This document shows positions 1 to 8,400 of a DNA stretch of 64,000 bases, piece after piece. The notes below the pieces were generated by a model that did not search any database, was not told the origin of the DNA, and worked only from the letters and a program-made list of their open reading frames with translations. Source of the stretch: Sphingopyxis sp. GW247-27LB (lineage in GTDB: Bacteria > Pseudomonadota > Alphaproteobacteria > Sphingomonadales > Sphingomonadaceae); the NCBI RefSeq assembly GCF_002277025.1, contig NZ_NIWD01000008.1:298762-362761 (forward strand), read 5' to 3'. Position 1 is the stretch's first letter. Each line of letters begins with the position of its first letter. The position numbers and the translations under genes were made by a program.

Positions 1-16
1 GCGGGAGGGGAGAGGC

Positions 17-1603
17 ATGACCGATACCGCCCCCCATGACGTCATCATCGTCGGCTCCGGCGCGGCCGGGCTCACAGCCGCCATCGCGCTTGCCGATCAT
101 TGCCGCGTGCTCGTGCTCGCGAAGGGCGAGCTGACCGGAGGGTCGACCGCCTGGGCGCAGGGCGGGATCGCGGCGGTGCTCGATGCCGGCGACACGTTCG
201 AGAATCATATCGAGGACACGATGGTCGCGGGGGCGGGGCTCAACCGGCGCGAGACGGTCGAGTTCGTGGTCGAGAACGCTCCGCACGCGATCGAGCGGCT
301 GATCGAGATGGGGGTCGCCTTCAACAAGGAGGAAGGCGCGCTCCACCTGACGCGCGAGGGCGGGCATTCGCACCGCCGCATCGTCCATGTCGACGACGCG
401 ACGGGCTGGGCGGTGCAGGCGGCGCTGCTCCAGACCGCCGAGGCGCATCCGAACATCACCCTGCTGCCGGGGCAGGCGTGCATCGACCTGATCACCGGGC
501 GGCACGAGGAACGCTATTCGGGGTCGGGGCGCGTCTGGGGCGTCTATGCGCTCGACGAGGCGACGGGGAAGGTCCACGCGCATGTCGGGCGCGCGACGAT
601 CCTCGCGAGCGGCGGGGCGGGGCGCGTCTATCAATTCTCGACCGCCCCCAGGGGCGCGACCGGCGATGGCATCGCGATGGCATGGCGCGCGGGCTGCCGC
701 GTCTCGAACATGGAGATGATGCAGTTTCACCCGACCTGCCTCTATAATCTGGAGGTCAAGAATTTCCTGATCACCGAGGCGGTACGCGGCGAGGGCGGCA
801 TCTTGAAGCATCCGGTCACCGGGCATCGCTACATGCCCGATTACGACCCGCGCGCCGAGCTGGCGCCGCGCGACATCGTCGCGCGCGCCAACGACGACCA
901 GATCAAGCGCTTCGGGCTCGATTACGTCCATCTCGACATCAGCGACAAGGACCCCGATTTCGTCGCGGGGCACTTCCCCAATATCTACGAGAAGCTGCTG
1001 ACGCTCGGCATCGACATGACGAAGCAGCCGATCCCGGTGGTGCCGGCGCAGCATTATACCTGCGGCGGGGTGCTGATCGACCTCGAGGGGCGCACCGACC
1101 TTCCCGGGCTCTACGCTGCGGGCGAGGTGACCGAAAGCGGGCTGCACGGCGCGAATCGCCTCGCGTCCAACTCGCTGCTCGAATGCTTCGTCTTCGGCGA
1201 GGCGGCGGCGAAGCATATCATCACGCACTGGGACGAGCTGGGCGCCCCGCCCGCGATCCGGCCGTGGGACGAAAGCCGCGTCACCGATTCGGACGAAGAG
1301 GTCGTCATCAAGCAGAACTGGACCGAAATCCGACGCTTCATGTGGAACTATGTCGGCATCGTCCGCACGACCAAGAGGCTCGAGCGCGCGCAGCACCGCA
1401 TCAACATGCTGTCGGGCGAGGTCGGCGAATATTACGGCCATTTCCGCGTCACGACCGACCTGATCGAACTCAGGAACCTGCTCCAATGCGCCGAGCTGAT
1501 CGTCAAGAGCGCGCTCCACCGCAAGGAAAGCCGCGGGCTCCACTATACGCTCGACTATCCCGAACTGGCGGCGGAGGCGGTCGATACGGTGCTGGTGCCT
1601 TGA
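17..1603 (+). CDS. nadB: L-aspartate oxidase
   Basis: This FAD enzyme oxidises L-aspartate to iminoaspartate, the first step of de novo NAD synthesis in the cytoplasm; the product is passed to quinolinate synthase NadA. The 528-residue protein has the usual family length. It begins with a dinucleotide-binding motif (GSGAAG, residues 13-18) and carries the conserved EGGILKHP active-site segment, the HYTCGGV segment and the late SGLHGANRLASNSLLEC FAD-contact motif. The latter motifs distinguish it from succinate dehydrogenase flavoproteins. The ATG is preceded by a strong AGGGGAGAGG ribosome site. Any upstream nad gene lies outside the window. It converges on an amidohydrolase gene after 14 bp. 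Confidence 0.95.
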   Translation: MTDTAPHDVIIVGSGAAGLTAAIALADHCRVLVLAKGELTGGSTAWAQGGIAAVLDAGDTFENHIEDTMVAGAGLNRRETVEFVVENAPHAIERLIEMGVAFNKEEGALHLTREGGHSHRRIVHVDDATGWAVQAALLQTAEAHPNITLLPGQACIDLITGRHEERYSGSGRVWGVYALDEATGKVHAHVGRATILASGGAGRVYQFSTAPRGATGDGIAMAWRAGCRVSNMEMMQFHPTCLYNLEVKNFLITEAVRGEGGILKHPVTGHRYMPDYDPRAELAPRDIVARANDDQIKRFGLDYVHLDISDKDPDFVAGHFPNIYEKLLTLGIDMTKQPIPVVPAQHYTCGGVLIDLEGRTDLPGLYAAGEVTESGLHGANRLASNSLLECFVFGEAAAKHIITHWDELGAPPAIRPWDESRVTDSDEEVVIKQNWTEIRRFMWNYVGIVRTTKRLERAQHRINMLSGEVGEYYGHFRVTTDLIELRNLLQCAELIVKSALHRKESRGLHYTLDYPELAAEAVDTVLVP

Positions 1604-1617
1604 GGCTGGTGTAGGGT

Positions 1618-2820
1618 CTACGCAAACCCCTCGTTCAAAAACCGCTCAGCCAGCGCCGCATGCAGCGCAGCGCCGCGCGCCATGACTTTTTCGTCGAGGA
1701 CCATGCGGTTCGAGTGGAGGCCGCAGCATTGGCGCCAGTCGCTGCCCTGCTCGCTTGCGCCGAGCCAGAACATCGCGCCGGGGACTTTTTCGAGGACGTA
1801 GGAGAAATCCTCGGCGCCCATCACGGGGTTGTCCATCGTCAGCCAGGCCGCTTCACCGAAGGTCTCTTCGACGACCGACTGGCCGAAGGCGACGGCGCGG
1901 CTGTCGCAGATGGTGACGGGGAAGCCTTCCTCGATCGTCACCTCGGCGGTGCAGCCGTGCGCCTCGGCGATCGCCGGGGCGAGGCGCTTCAATTCCTCGG
2001 CGACCATCGCGCGGCGGTGCGGCGACAGGGTGCGGATCGTGCCGAGCATCTCGGCGGTCTCGGGAATGATGTTGTTCGTCGTTCCCGCCGCGATCTTGGC
2101 GATGGTGATGACGGCGGGATCGAAGACCGAGATGCGGCGCGTCACCATCGTCTGGATCGCCGAGACGATGGCGCAGGCGACGGGGATCGGGTCGATCGCA
2201 TCCTGCGGCATCGAGGCATGGCCGCCCGCGCCCTTGACGCTGATCGACAGCACGTCGGACGAAGCGAGCAGCGGTCCCGCGCGCCCCGCGAAGACGCCGT
2301 GCGGCGCATTGGGCATGATGTGGAGCGCGAAGGCGGCATCGGGGAGCGGGTCGATCAACCCGTCCTGAAGCATGAAGCGCGCGCCGTGATGCCCCTCCTC
2401 GCCCGGCTGGAACATGAACATGACCGTGCCCGCGAGCCGGTCGCGCGCGGCCGAAAGCAGCTTCGCCGCGCCGACGAGCATCGCGACATGCGTGTCATGC
2501 CCGCACGCGTGCATCGCGCCGCTGGTTTCGGAGGTGAAGTCGAGCCCGGTATCCTCGACCAGCGGCAGCGCGTCCATGTCGCCACGCAGCAGCACCGTGC
2601 GCCCGTTCGCCGGCCCGCGCAGAATCGCGATCAGCCCGGTGGTCGACGGCCCTTCGCGAAATTCGAGCGGCAGCCCGGCGAGCGCCTCCTTGATCTTCGC
2701 GAGCGTCTTGGGGTTCTGGAGCCCGAGTTCGGGTTCGCGGTGAATGGCGCGGCGAAGGTCGACGAGATCGTCGAGGAGGGTTTCGGCCTCAGTGGGCCAG
2801 CTTAGGGCGATTTCGCTCAT
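1618..2820 (-). CDS. M20 family amidohydrolase (hippurate hydrolase-like)
   Basis: This is a cytoplasmic metal-dependent amidase of 400 residues, in the M20D group that hydrolyses N-acyl amino acids such as hippurate or indole-3-acetyl conjugates. The metal-binding signatures are visible: DMDALPL, HACGHDTHVAML, QPGEEGHHGA, and the late MGAEDFSY motif. The lid-domain GAGGHAS histidine region is also present. I take the start at MSEIALSW because its ATG overlaps the stop of the upstream acyl-CoA dehydrogenase by 4 bp (ATGA); the reading frame stays open further upstream, but that part is out-of-frame dehydrogenase sequence. The pairing suggests a coupled step releasing or degrading an acyl group. 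The true substrate cannot be read from sequence. Confidence 0.88.
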   Translation of the reverse strand: MSEIALSWPTEAETLLDDLVDLRRAIHREPELGLQNPKTLAKIKEALAGLPLEFREGPSTTGLIAILRGPANGRTVLLRGDMDALPLVEDTGLDFTSETSGAMHACGHDTHVAMLVGAAKLLSAARDRLAGTVMFMFQPGEEGHHGARFMLQDGLIDPLPDAAFALHIMPNAPHGVFAGRAGPLLASSDVLSISVKGAGGHASMPQDAIDPIPVACAIVSAIQTMVTRRISVFDPAVITIAKIAAGTTNNIIPETAEMLGTIRTLSPHRRAMVAEELKRLAPAIAEAHGCTAEVTIEEGFPVTICDSRAVAFGQSVVEETFGEAAWLTMDNPVMGAEDFSYVLEKVPGAMFWLGASEQGSDWRQCCGLHSNRMVLDEKVMARGAALHAALAERFLNEGFA

Positions 2821-3995
2821 TTCCTTCCTCCTCCAAACAATTGCCGTCCCGCGAGGTCGAGCATGATTTCCTCGCTGCCGCCGCCGATCGCGTTGACGCG
2901 GACCTCGCGGTAGATGCGCTCGACCTTGCTGCCCGTGATATAGGACGCGCCGCCGAGGATTTGCGCAGCTTCGCGGGCCACCGATTCGAGCATACGGGTC
3001 GCCTGCACCTTCAGCATCGCGAAATCGGCGGGGCGGGCTTTGTCTTCTTTCACCTGCCAGGCGGCGAGGTCGACCCACGCCTGGGTCGCCTCGATCTGGC
3101 GCTCCATGTCGGCGAGCTTGATGCGGATCGACTGGTGGCCGACGAGCGGCTTGCCGAAGGTCTCGCGGTTCTGCGCCCACTCGGCCGCCTCGGCCATCGC
3201 GACGCGGGCGTAGGCGCAGCAGCCCATCGCCATGCCGAGCCGTTCGCTGTTGAAATTGCGCATGATGCCGATGAAGCCGCCATTTTCGGGGCCGATGAGG
3301 TTGGTGGCGGGGACGCGGACGTCGTCGAAGTGGATCGCGGCGGTGTCGCTGCAGCGCCAGCCCATCTTGTCGAGCCGCGTCCGCTCGACGCCGGGCGATG
3401 CCATGTCGATGAGCAGCAGCGAGATGCCCGCGGCGCCCGCCCCGCCGGTACGCACCGCGCAGGTCAGCCAGTCGGCGCGCATGCCTGACGTAATGAACAT
3501 CTTGCCGCCGTTGACGACATAATGGTCGCCGTCCTTCACCGCGATCGTCTTGAGGTTGGCGACGTCGCTGCCGCCGCCCGCCTCGGTGATGCCGAGCGCG
3601 ATGATCCTTTCGCCCGCCAGCACCGGCGGCGCGACGCGCTGCTTCAATTCCTCGGAGCCCAATGCGAGGATCGGGGGCAGGCCGATGCCGTGCGTCATCA
3701 GCGACGCGCCGAGGCCTCCCGCGCCGACCGCCGCGAGCTCCTCGGTGACGACGAGGCTGTGGAAATTGTCGAAGCCCTCGCTGTGCCCGCCATATTGCTC
3801 GGGGTAGCGCAGGCCGAGGATGCCGGCTTCGGCCGCTTTCTTGTGCAGCTCGCGCGGCAGTTCGCCCTCGGCCTCCCAGCGGTCGATATGCGGCGCGATT
3901 TCGCGCGCGACGAAGCGGCGGACGCTCTGCGCGAGCGCTTCGTGGGTTTCGTCATAATAGGGCGAACGGGCGCGCCAGTCGTCGAAGGCTGTCAT
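2817..3995 (-). CDS. Acyl-CoA dehydrogenase
   Basis: This FAD enzyme introduces a trans-2,3 double bond into an acyl-CoA and passes electrons to electron-transfer flavoprotein. The 392-residue protein shows the classic order: N-terminal helical domain, the FAD/substrate motif ITEAGGGSDVA near residue 145, a beta domain, and a C-terminal helical domain ending in IGGGSEEIMLDLAGRQL, where the catalytic glutamate is expected. The start MTAFDDW was chosen because upstream frame residues are low-quality and run through a palindromic repeat. It is the first gene of a two-gene operon with the M20 amidohydrolase (4-bp overlap). Chain-length specificity is unknown. Confidence 0.9.
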   Translation of the reverse strand: MTAFDDWRARSPYYDETHEALAQSVRRFVAREIAPHIDRWEAEGELPRELHKKAAEAGILGLRYPEQYGGHSEGFDNFHSLVVTEELAAVGAGGLGASLMTHGIGLPPILALGSEELKQRVAPPVLAGERIIALGITEAGGGSDVANLKTIAVKDGDHYVVNGGKMFITSGMRADWLTCAVRTGGAGAAGISLLLIDMASPGVERTRLDKMGWRCSDTAAIHFDDVRVPATNLIGPENGGFIGIMRNFNSERLGMAMGCCAYARVAMAEAAEWAQNRETFGKPLVGHQSIRIKLADMERQIEATQAWVDLAAWQVKEDKARPADFAMLKVQATRMLESVAREAAQILGGASYITGSKVERIYREVRVNAIGGGSEEIMLDLAGRQLFGGGRK

Positions 3996-4059
3996 GCGGC
4001 GATGCTGGGCCGGGTTTACGTCAACGTCAAGTTGGACTGCGGCGAAGGCGTTCCATAGT

Positions 4060-4123
4060 CTCACACAAAGACACAAAGAGGACGGTGCAGAAACATGCCG
4101 CCCTCTTTGTGTCTTTGTGTGAG
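4060..4123. repeat. Large inverted repeat between divergent genes
   Basis: Two perfect 21-bp arms (4060-4080 and 4103-4123) built on CACAAAGACACAAAG form a stem that continues inward through GACGG/CCGCC with one mismatch, around a loop of about 10 nt. It lies between the acyl-CoA dehydrogenase start and the dipeptidase start. It looks like a REP/MITE-type intergenic palindrome, or a strong bidirectional structure in both 5' leaders. The A-rich arms stand out from the GC-rich surroundings. Confidence 0.8.
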
Positions 4124-4206
4124 ATGATAAAGCGCGACCTTGCGGCCGCGCGGATGGTCGAAATTTCGGCTCGATTTCCGCGTCCCGTCCCTTAAGGTCG
4201 CGCCCT

Positions 4207-5490
4207 ATGACAAAGCCCTTTCTGCTCACCGGCCTCGCCGCTCTCGCCCTTGTCTCCACCCCCGCCGCCGCGCAGCAGTCGCCCGAGGCGGTTGCCGAAG
4301 CCGCGCTCAAGCGCGCGCCGGTGTTCGACGGGCACAACGACGTGCCCTGGGCGCTGCGCGGGCGGCTCGGCAATGTCATCAACGGCTTCGACTTCGTCGA
4401 CACGACCGACACCGCCGAGCCCGACCGCGATCCGCCGCGGATCGCGATGCACACCGACCTCGCCCGGCTGCGCAAGGGGCATGTCGGGGCGCAATTCTGG
4501 TCGGTCTATGTCCCTTCGAACGACGACGAGGACGAGGCGGTGCGGCAGACGATCGAGCAGATCGACGTCGCGAAGCGGCTGATCGCGCGCTATCCGCAGG
4601 ACTTGACGCTCGCGGCCAATGCGGCCGAGCTCGAAAAGGCGATGAAGGCGGGCAAGGTCGCCGGGATGCTGGGGATGGAAGGCGGGCAGTCGATCGGCTC
4701 GTCGCTCGCCGTGCTGCGCCAGATGTACGCCCTCGGCGCGCGCTACATGACGCTGACGCACGGGCAGAACACGCCGTGGGGCGACAGCGCGACCGACGCG
4801 CCCGAGCATGACGGGCTCACCGATTTCGGCCGTCAGGTGGTCGCCGAGATGAACCGCATCGGGATGATCGTCGATTTGAGCCACACGAGCCCGGCGACGA
4901 TGAAGGACGCGCTCGCGGCGTCGAAGGCGCCGGTGATGTTCAGCCATTCGGGCGCGCGCGGGGTCAACGACCATCCGCGCAACGTCCCCGACGATGTGCT
5001 GCCGCTGGTCAAGGCGAACGGCGGCATCGTGATGATCGTCTTCCTGCCCGGCTTCCTCGACCCCGCGGTGCGCGCGCGCGGGCTCGACCGCGCCGCCGAA
5101 AAGGCGCGGCTCGACGGGCAGTATCTCGGCAATCCCGAGGGCGCCGCCGCGGCGCTGAAGGCGTGGGACGATGCGCATCCGGTACCCAGGACGCAGATCG
5201 CGAAGGTCGCCGACCATATCGACCATATCAAGGCCGCGATCGGCGTCGATCATATCGGGCTCGGCGGCGATTACGACGGGATGGATTCGGCGCCGGTGGG
5301 GATGGAGGATGTCGCGGGCTATCCGGCGCTGTTCACCGAACTCGCGCGGCGCGGCTATACGCAGGCCGAGCTCGAAAAGATCGCGAGCGGCAACATGCTG
5401 CGCGTGCTGAAGGGGGTCGAAGCCTATGCCGCGAGCCAGAAGGGCCAGCCGCCGGTGGAAACGCCGGTGGCGCAGCGCGGCGACGACTAA
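4207..5490 (+). CDS. Membrane dipeptidase (M19, renal dipeptidase family), secreted
   Basis: This zinc dipeptidase of 427 residues acts outside the cytoplasm and is expected to cleave dipeptides, possibly including D-residue dipeptides. A signal peptide is clear (MTKPFLLTGLAALALVSTPAAA, cleavage near AAAQ). The zinc-site motif DGHNDVPW, the bridging glutamate region GMEGGQ, the LTHGQNTPW histidine, the SHTSPATMKDAL and FSHSGARG histidines, and GGDYDGMDS near the end are all present, so it should be active. It stands alone on its strand. It ends tail-to-tail with the DoxX gene, sharing 4 bp in the stop codons. Confidence 0.92.
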   Translation: MTKPFLLTGLAALALVSTPAAAQQSPEAVAEAALKRAPVFDGHNDVPWALRGRLGNVINGFDFVDTTDTAEPDRDPPRIAMHTDLARLRKGHVGAQFWSVYVPSNDDEDEAVRQTIEQIDVAKRLIARYPQDLTLAANAAELEKAMKAGKVAGMLGMEGGQSIGSSLAVLRQMYALGARYMTLTHGQNTPWGDSATDAPEHDGLTDFGRQVVAEMNRIGMIVDLSHTSPATMKDALAASKAPVMFSHSGARGVNDHPRNVPDDVLPLVKANGGIVMIVFLPGFLDPAVRARGLDRAAEKARLDGQYLGNPEGAAAALKAWDDAHPVPRTQIAKVADHIDHIKAAIGVDHIGLGGDYDGMDSAPVGMEDVAGYPALFTELARRGYTQAELEKIASGNMLRVLKGVEAYAASQKGQPPVETPVAQRGDD

Positions 5491-5897
5491 GCCCCGCGCG
5501 CCTTCGCGCCGAACGGCCAGTCGACCGCACCGCTCGCCCAGAGCGCCCACCAGATGATCAGCGGCTGCGCGATGAGCCGCGGGGCGTGATAGCCCCAGCC
5601 GAGCGCCGTGCCGCCGATCGCGACATGCGCGAAGGCATGGTGGAAATTGGCCGGCCAGACGCACAGCGCATAGAGCGCGAGCGACCAGCCCGCGGCCTTG
5701 CGCGTCGCCGGGATCAGCAGCCCGACCGCGCCGGCGATCTCGGCGATGCCGGTCGCGGCGACGACGAAGGCGGGCTCGGGCACCCACGGCGGGGTGATCG
5801 CGAGGAAGGGCGCGGGGGTCGCGAGATGGCGATAGCCCGCATAGGCATAAGCGAGCGCGAGCAGCCAGCGCAGCGCGGCGCGGGCCCTCAGCGTCAA
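5487..5897 (-). CDS. DoxX-like small membrane protein
   Basis: This is a 136-residue protein with four probable membrane segments rich in Ala, Leu and Trp. It begins with ALRWLLALAYAYAGYRHL and contains the IAEIAGAVGLLIPATRKAAGW segment typical of DoxX-family inner-membrane proteins, whose biochemical role is poorly defined. The start codon appears to be TTG, overlapping the TGA stop of the upstream ferredoxin reductase gene (TTGA). No better ATG exists before the first membrane segment. The tight overlap indicates cotranscription and translational coupling with the reductase. Assignment rests on topology and general resemblance rather than on a catalytic motif. Confidence 0.75.
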   Translation of the reverse strand: MTLRARAALRWLLALAYAYAGYRHLATPAPFLAITPPWVPEPAFVVAATGIAEIAGAVGLLIPATRKAAGWSLALYALCVWPANFHHAFAHVAIGGTALGWGYHAPRLIAQPLIIWWALWASGAVDWPFGAKARGA

Positions 5898-7186
5898 CGG
5901 CCGATCGCGGCGAGCATCGCTTCGACGCTGGTGAATTTCTCGCGCGGGGCGCCCGCGATCGCCGCCTGGACCTCGGCCTCTTCGATGCGGCGCCAGTCGC
6001 GGAAGGTCACCGGGGTGAGGTCGCGGCTCGCGAGCAGCGCGTCGAGCCCGGCGCGCCCGGGCTTGCCCGCGCCGCGCCCGATATCCTCCAGCAGCATTTC
6101 GGCGATGCGCGCGCCGTCGGGCTTGTTGGTGCCGATCGTCCCCGACGGCCCGCGGCGCGCCCAGCCGACGGCATAGAGACCGGGAAGAATCCGGCCCTCG
6201 TCGCTCGCGAAGCGGCCGCGGCCATGCTCGTAGGGAACGCCGGGGATCGGCGGGGTCTGATAGCCGATGCAGCTCACCACCAGCCCCGCCTCGACCGCAT
6301 AGGTCTCGCCGGTGCCGTGGCTGCGCAGCTCGGCGTCGAGCTCGGTCTTTTCGACGATGACGCGCTGGACGCGGCCATTCCCCTCGATCGCCACCGGCAT
6401 GGCGAAGAAGTCGAAATCGATCGTCACCGGCTTGGCGACCGGGTTGGCGGCGAAGCTCCTGAGGTGCGTCACCGACTTGCGCATGCCGGGTTCGAGCATC
6501 GCGTCGTCGCCCTCGGGCGGCAGGTCGGCGGGGTCGACGCGCGGGCTCGCGCGCTCGAGGTGGCCCAGCTCGCCGAGCTCCTTCGGCGTCATCGCGATCT
6601 GGTGCGGGCCGCGGCGGCCGAGGATGTGGATGTGGCGCACCCCGCTCTGTGCCAGCGCGTCGCGCGCGTGGGCGACGATGTCGCTGCCCGCGAACTCGCC
6701 CGGCGTCTTGGCGAGGATGCGCGCGACGTCGAGCGCGACATTGCCGTTGCCGATCACCGCGACGCCGGGGGCATCGAGCGGCGGATCCAGGTCGGCGAAA
6801 TCGGGATGGCCGTTGTACCAGCCGACGAAGGCTGCGCTGCCGATCACCCCCGGCAGATCGGCGCCGGGAATGTCGAGCGGCCGGTCGTTCGGGGCGCCGG
6901 TCGCGAGCACGACCGCGTCGTAGAGCTGGGTCAGTTCGTCGATCGTCACGTCGCTGCCGACCGAGACATGGCCGACGAAGCGGACATTGTCGGTGAGCGC
7001 GACGCCCTCGTAGCGGCGCGACACCGCCTTGATCGACTGGTGGTCGGGGGCGACGCCGGTGCGGATCAGGCCATAGGGGACGGGCAGCCGGTCGATGACG
7101 TCGATCGCGATGTCGTCGGCCTTCTGCAGGGTTTCGGCGGTATAATAGCCCGCCGGGCCCGACCCGACGACCGCGACATGACGCAT
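5894..7186 (-). CDS. FAD-dependent ferredoxin--NADP+ reductase (FprA / adrenodoxin-reductase type)
   Basis: This 430-residue flavoprotein transfers electrons between NADPH and a ferredoxin. It has the FAD motif VGSGPAGYYTAETL at the N terminus, YGLIRTGVAPDHQSIKAV, the NADP-binding VIGNGNVALDVARIL near residue 150, and the late GWARRGPSGTIGTNK motif of the adrenodoxin-reductase-like FprA family. The start MRHVAVVGSG puts the FAD motif at the expected position; the frame upstream is unrelated to the family. It forms an operon with the DoxX gene (4-bp overlap). The partner ferredoxin is not in this window. Confidence 0.9.
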   Translation of the reverse strand: MRHVAVVGSGPAGYYTAETLQKADDIAIDVIDRLPVPYGLIRTGVAPDHQSIKAVSRRYEGVALTDNVRFVGHVSVGSDVTIDELTQLYDAVVLATGAPNDRPLDIPGADLPGVIGSAAFVGWYNGHPDFADLDPPLDAPGVAVIGNGNVALDVARILAKTPGEFAGSDIVAHARDALAQSGVRHIHILGRRGPHQIAMTPKELGELGHLERASPRVDPADLPPEGDDAMLEPGMRKSVTHLRSFAANPVAKPVTIDFDFFAMPVAIEGNGRVQRVIVEKTELDAELRSHGTGETYAVEAGLVVSCIGYQTPPIPGVPYEHGRGRFASDEGRILPGLYAVGWARRGPSGTIGTNKPDGARIAEMLLEDIGRGAGKPGRAGLDALLASRDLTPVTFRDWRRIEEAEVQAAIAGAPREKFTSVEAMLAAIGR

Positions 7187-7341
7187 CAGCCCACTCCTTC
7201 GGGGTGTCCGGCGCGAACTGCCGTCCCCCTCTTCGTTGCCGCCGATGCTAGCGGCGAAATGCGCGAGGGCAAGCGGGCTTGTGCACGAAGCCGCAGCGGC
7301 CTTGACAGGCGCGCCGCGCAATCATATTGCGCCCGCCTCAT

Positions 7342-7415
7342 TGCCCCGTCGTCTAATGGTAAGACTACGGATTCTGATTCCGTCTATCGAGGTTCGAATC
7401 CTCGCGGGGCATCCA
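7342..7415 (+). tRNA. tRNA-Gln (anticodon CTG)
   Basis: The cloverleaf is complete. The 7-bp acceptor stem is TGCCCCG/CGGGGCA, the D-arm contains GTCTAATGGTAAGAC, and the anticodon stem ACGGA/TCCGT encloses loop TTCTGAT with anticodon CTG at 7374-7376. The T-arm is CGAGG-TTCGAAT-CCTCG, and CCA is encoded at 7413-7415. The 'CCCCG...CTAATGGTAAGAC' start is typical of glutamine tRNAs. Confidence 0.97.
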
Positions 7416-7445
7416 TCTTTCATCCCCCCTCCGCTGTGCGCAGCG

Positions 7446-8276
7446 CTACGCGTTCGAGACGAAGTCTTCGAAGCGATCCTTCCAATCCGCGTGCCAGCGC
7501 GACAGCGCGGGGCGGTTCTGCGCGAGATCCTCGGCGCTCCAGCGGATGCGCGCGGCGTCGAGAGCGGGGGAGACCGCATTGTCGGGGCAGAGGATGTAGA
7601 AGTCGCCCGCGATGACGCGTTCGATCATCAGGTCGACGACCTGCTCGGCGCTCCACGCGCCTTCGGGCTTTTCCGTCGCCGCGCCCGCCGTCATGCCGGT
7701 GAAGGTCCAGCCCGGAACGAGCAGGTGCGCGCTGACCTGCGATCCGGGCTCTTCCCGAAGGGCATGCGCGAGCTGCTCGGTAAGGGTACGGACGCCGGCT
7801 TTCGCGACGGCGTAGGCCGGGTGGCCCGGTGGATTGGTGATTCCCTGCTTGGAACCCGTGTTGATAACGGCCGCGGGGCGCGCCTGCGCGAGCATGCGGG
7901 GCACAAAGGCGTGAACGCCGTTGATGACGCCCCACAGGTTGATGTCGATGATGCGCCGCCAGTCGTCGGTTCCCCGCCAGCTCTCATCGCCCCGTCCGCC
8001 GATCGCGGCATTGTTCATCAGCAGGTCGACCCGGCCGAAGGCGTCGAACGCCGCGTCGCGCAATCGCTCGACGTCGGCCATGCTGGCGACGTCGCCGGCC
8101 AGCGTCCGCACATCGCCATCCAGCGAATCGGCCAGGGCGCGAAGCCCGTCCGCGTCGCGGTCGAAGAGCATGAGCTTCATGCCGGCGGCCGCGAACCTGC
8201 GCGCCGCCGCGGCTCCGATTCCGCTCGCGCCGCCGGTAATGACGGCGACCGCATCCGTGCCGAAGACGTGGGTCAC
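7446..8276 (-). CDS. SDR family NAD(P)-dependent oxidoreductase
   Basis: This 276-residue classical short-chain dehydrogenase has the Rossmann motif TGGASGIG at residues 14-21, NNAAIGG for the adenine pocket, and a catalytic Ser-Tyr-Lys set with YAVAK in AYAVAKAGVRTL. The start is a GTG with an AAGGAG ribosome site 9 nt upstream, which decides against longer frames. It probably oxidises or reduces an alcohol/ketone of unknown identity. The 118-bp upstream region contains two copies of a CCTAGG-centred palindrome that could be an operator. The gene follows the efflux operon on the same strand but is separated from it. Confidence 0.88.
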   Translation of the reverse strand: MTHVFGTDAVAVITGGASGIGAAAARRFAAAGMKLMLFDRDADGLRALADSLDGDVRTLAGDVASMADVERLRDAAFDAFGRVDLLMNNAAIGGRGDESWRGTDDWRRIIDINLWGVINGVHAFVPRMLAQARPAAVINTGSKQGITNPPGHPAYAVAKAGVRTLTEQLAHALREEPGSQVSAHLLVPGWTFTGMTAGAATEKPEGAWSAEQVVDLMIERVIAGDFYILCPDNAVSPALDAARIRWSAEDLAQNRPALSRWHADWKDRFEDFVSNA

Positions 8277-8376
8277 TGCTGATTTCTCCTTGGGAATCGG
8301 GGGCCGGGAATCACTGGCTCGCCTCCATGCGCGGGCGGCTGCCCGATGGCAACTCCGGGGTGGCGCCAGGGGTCCC

Positions 8377-8400
8377 GACCCTAGGGTCCTGACCCTAGGG
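8377..8400. promoter_or_regulatory. Tandem CCTAGG palindromes (possible operator or terminator)
   Basis: GACCCTAGGGTC, a perfect 12-bp palindrome, lies at 8377-8388 and is followed 2 bp later by GACCCTAGGG. The second copy overlaps the TAG stop of the outer-membrane factor gene. The centres are 14 bp apart. The location, about 100 bp upstream of the SDR start, suits an operator for that gene. No T-run follows on the minus strand, which argues against a terminator. Confidence 0.4.
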
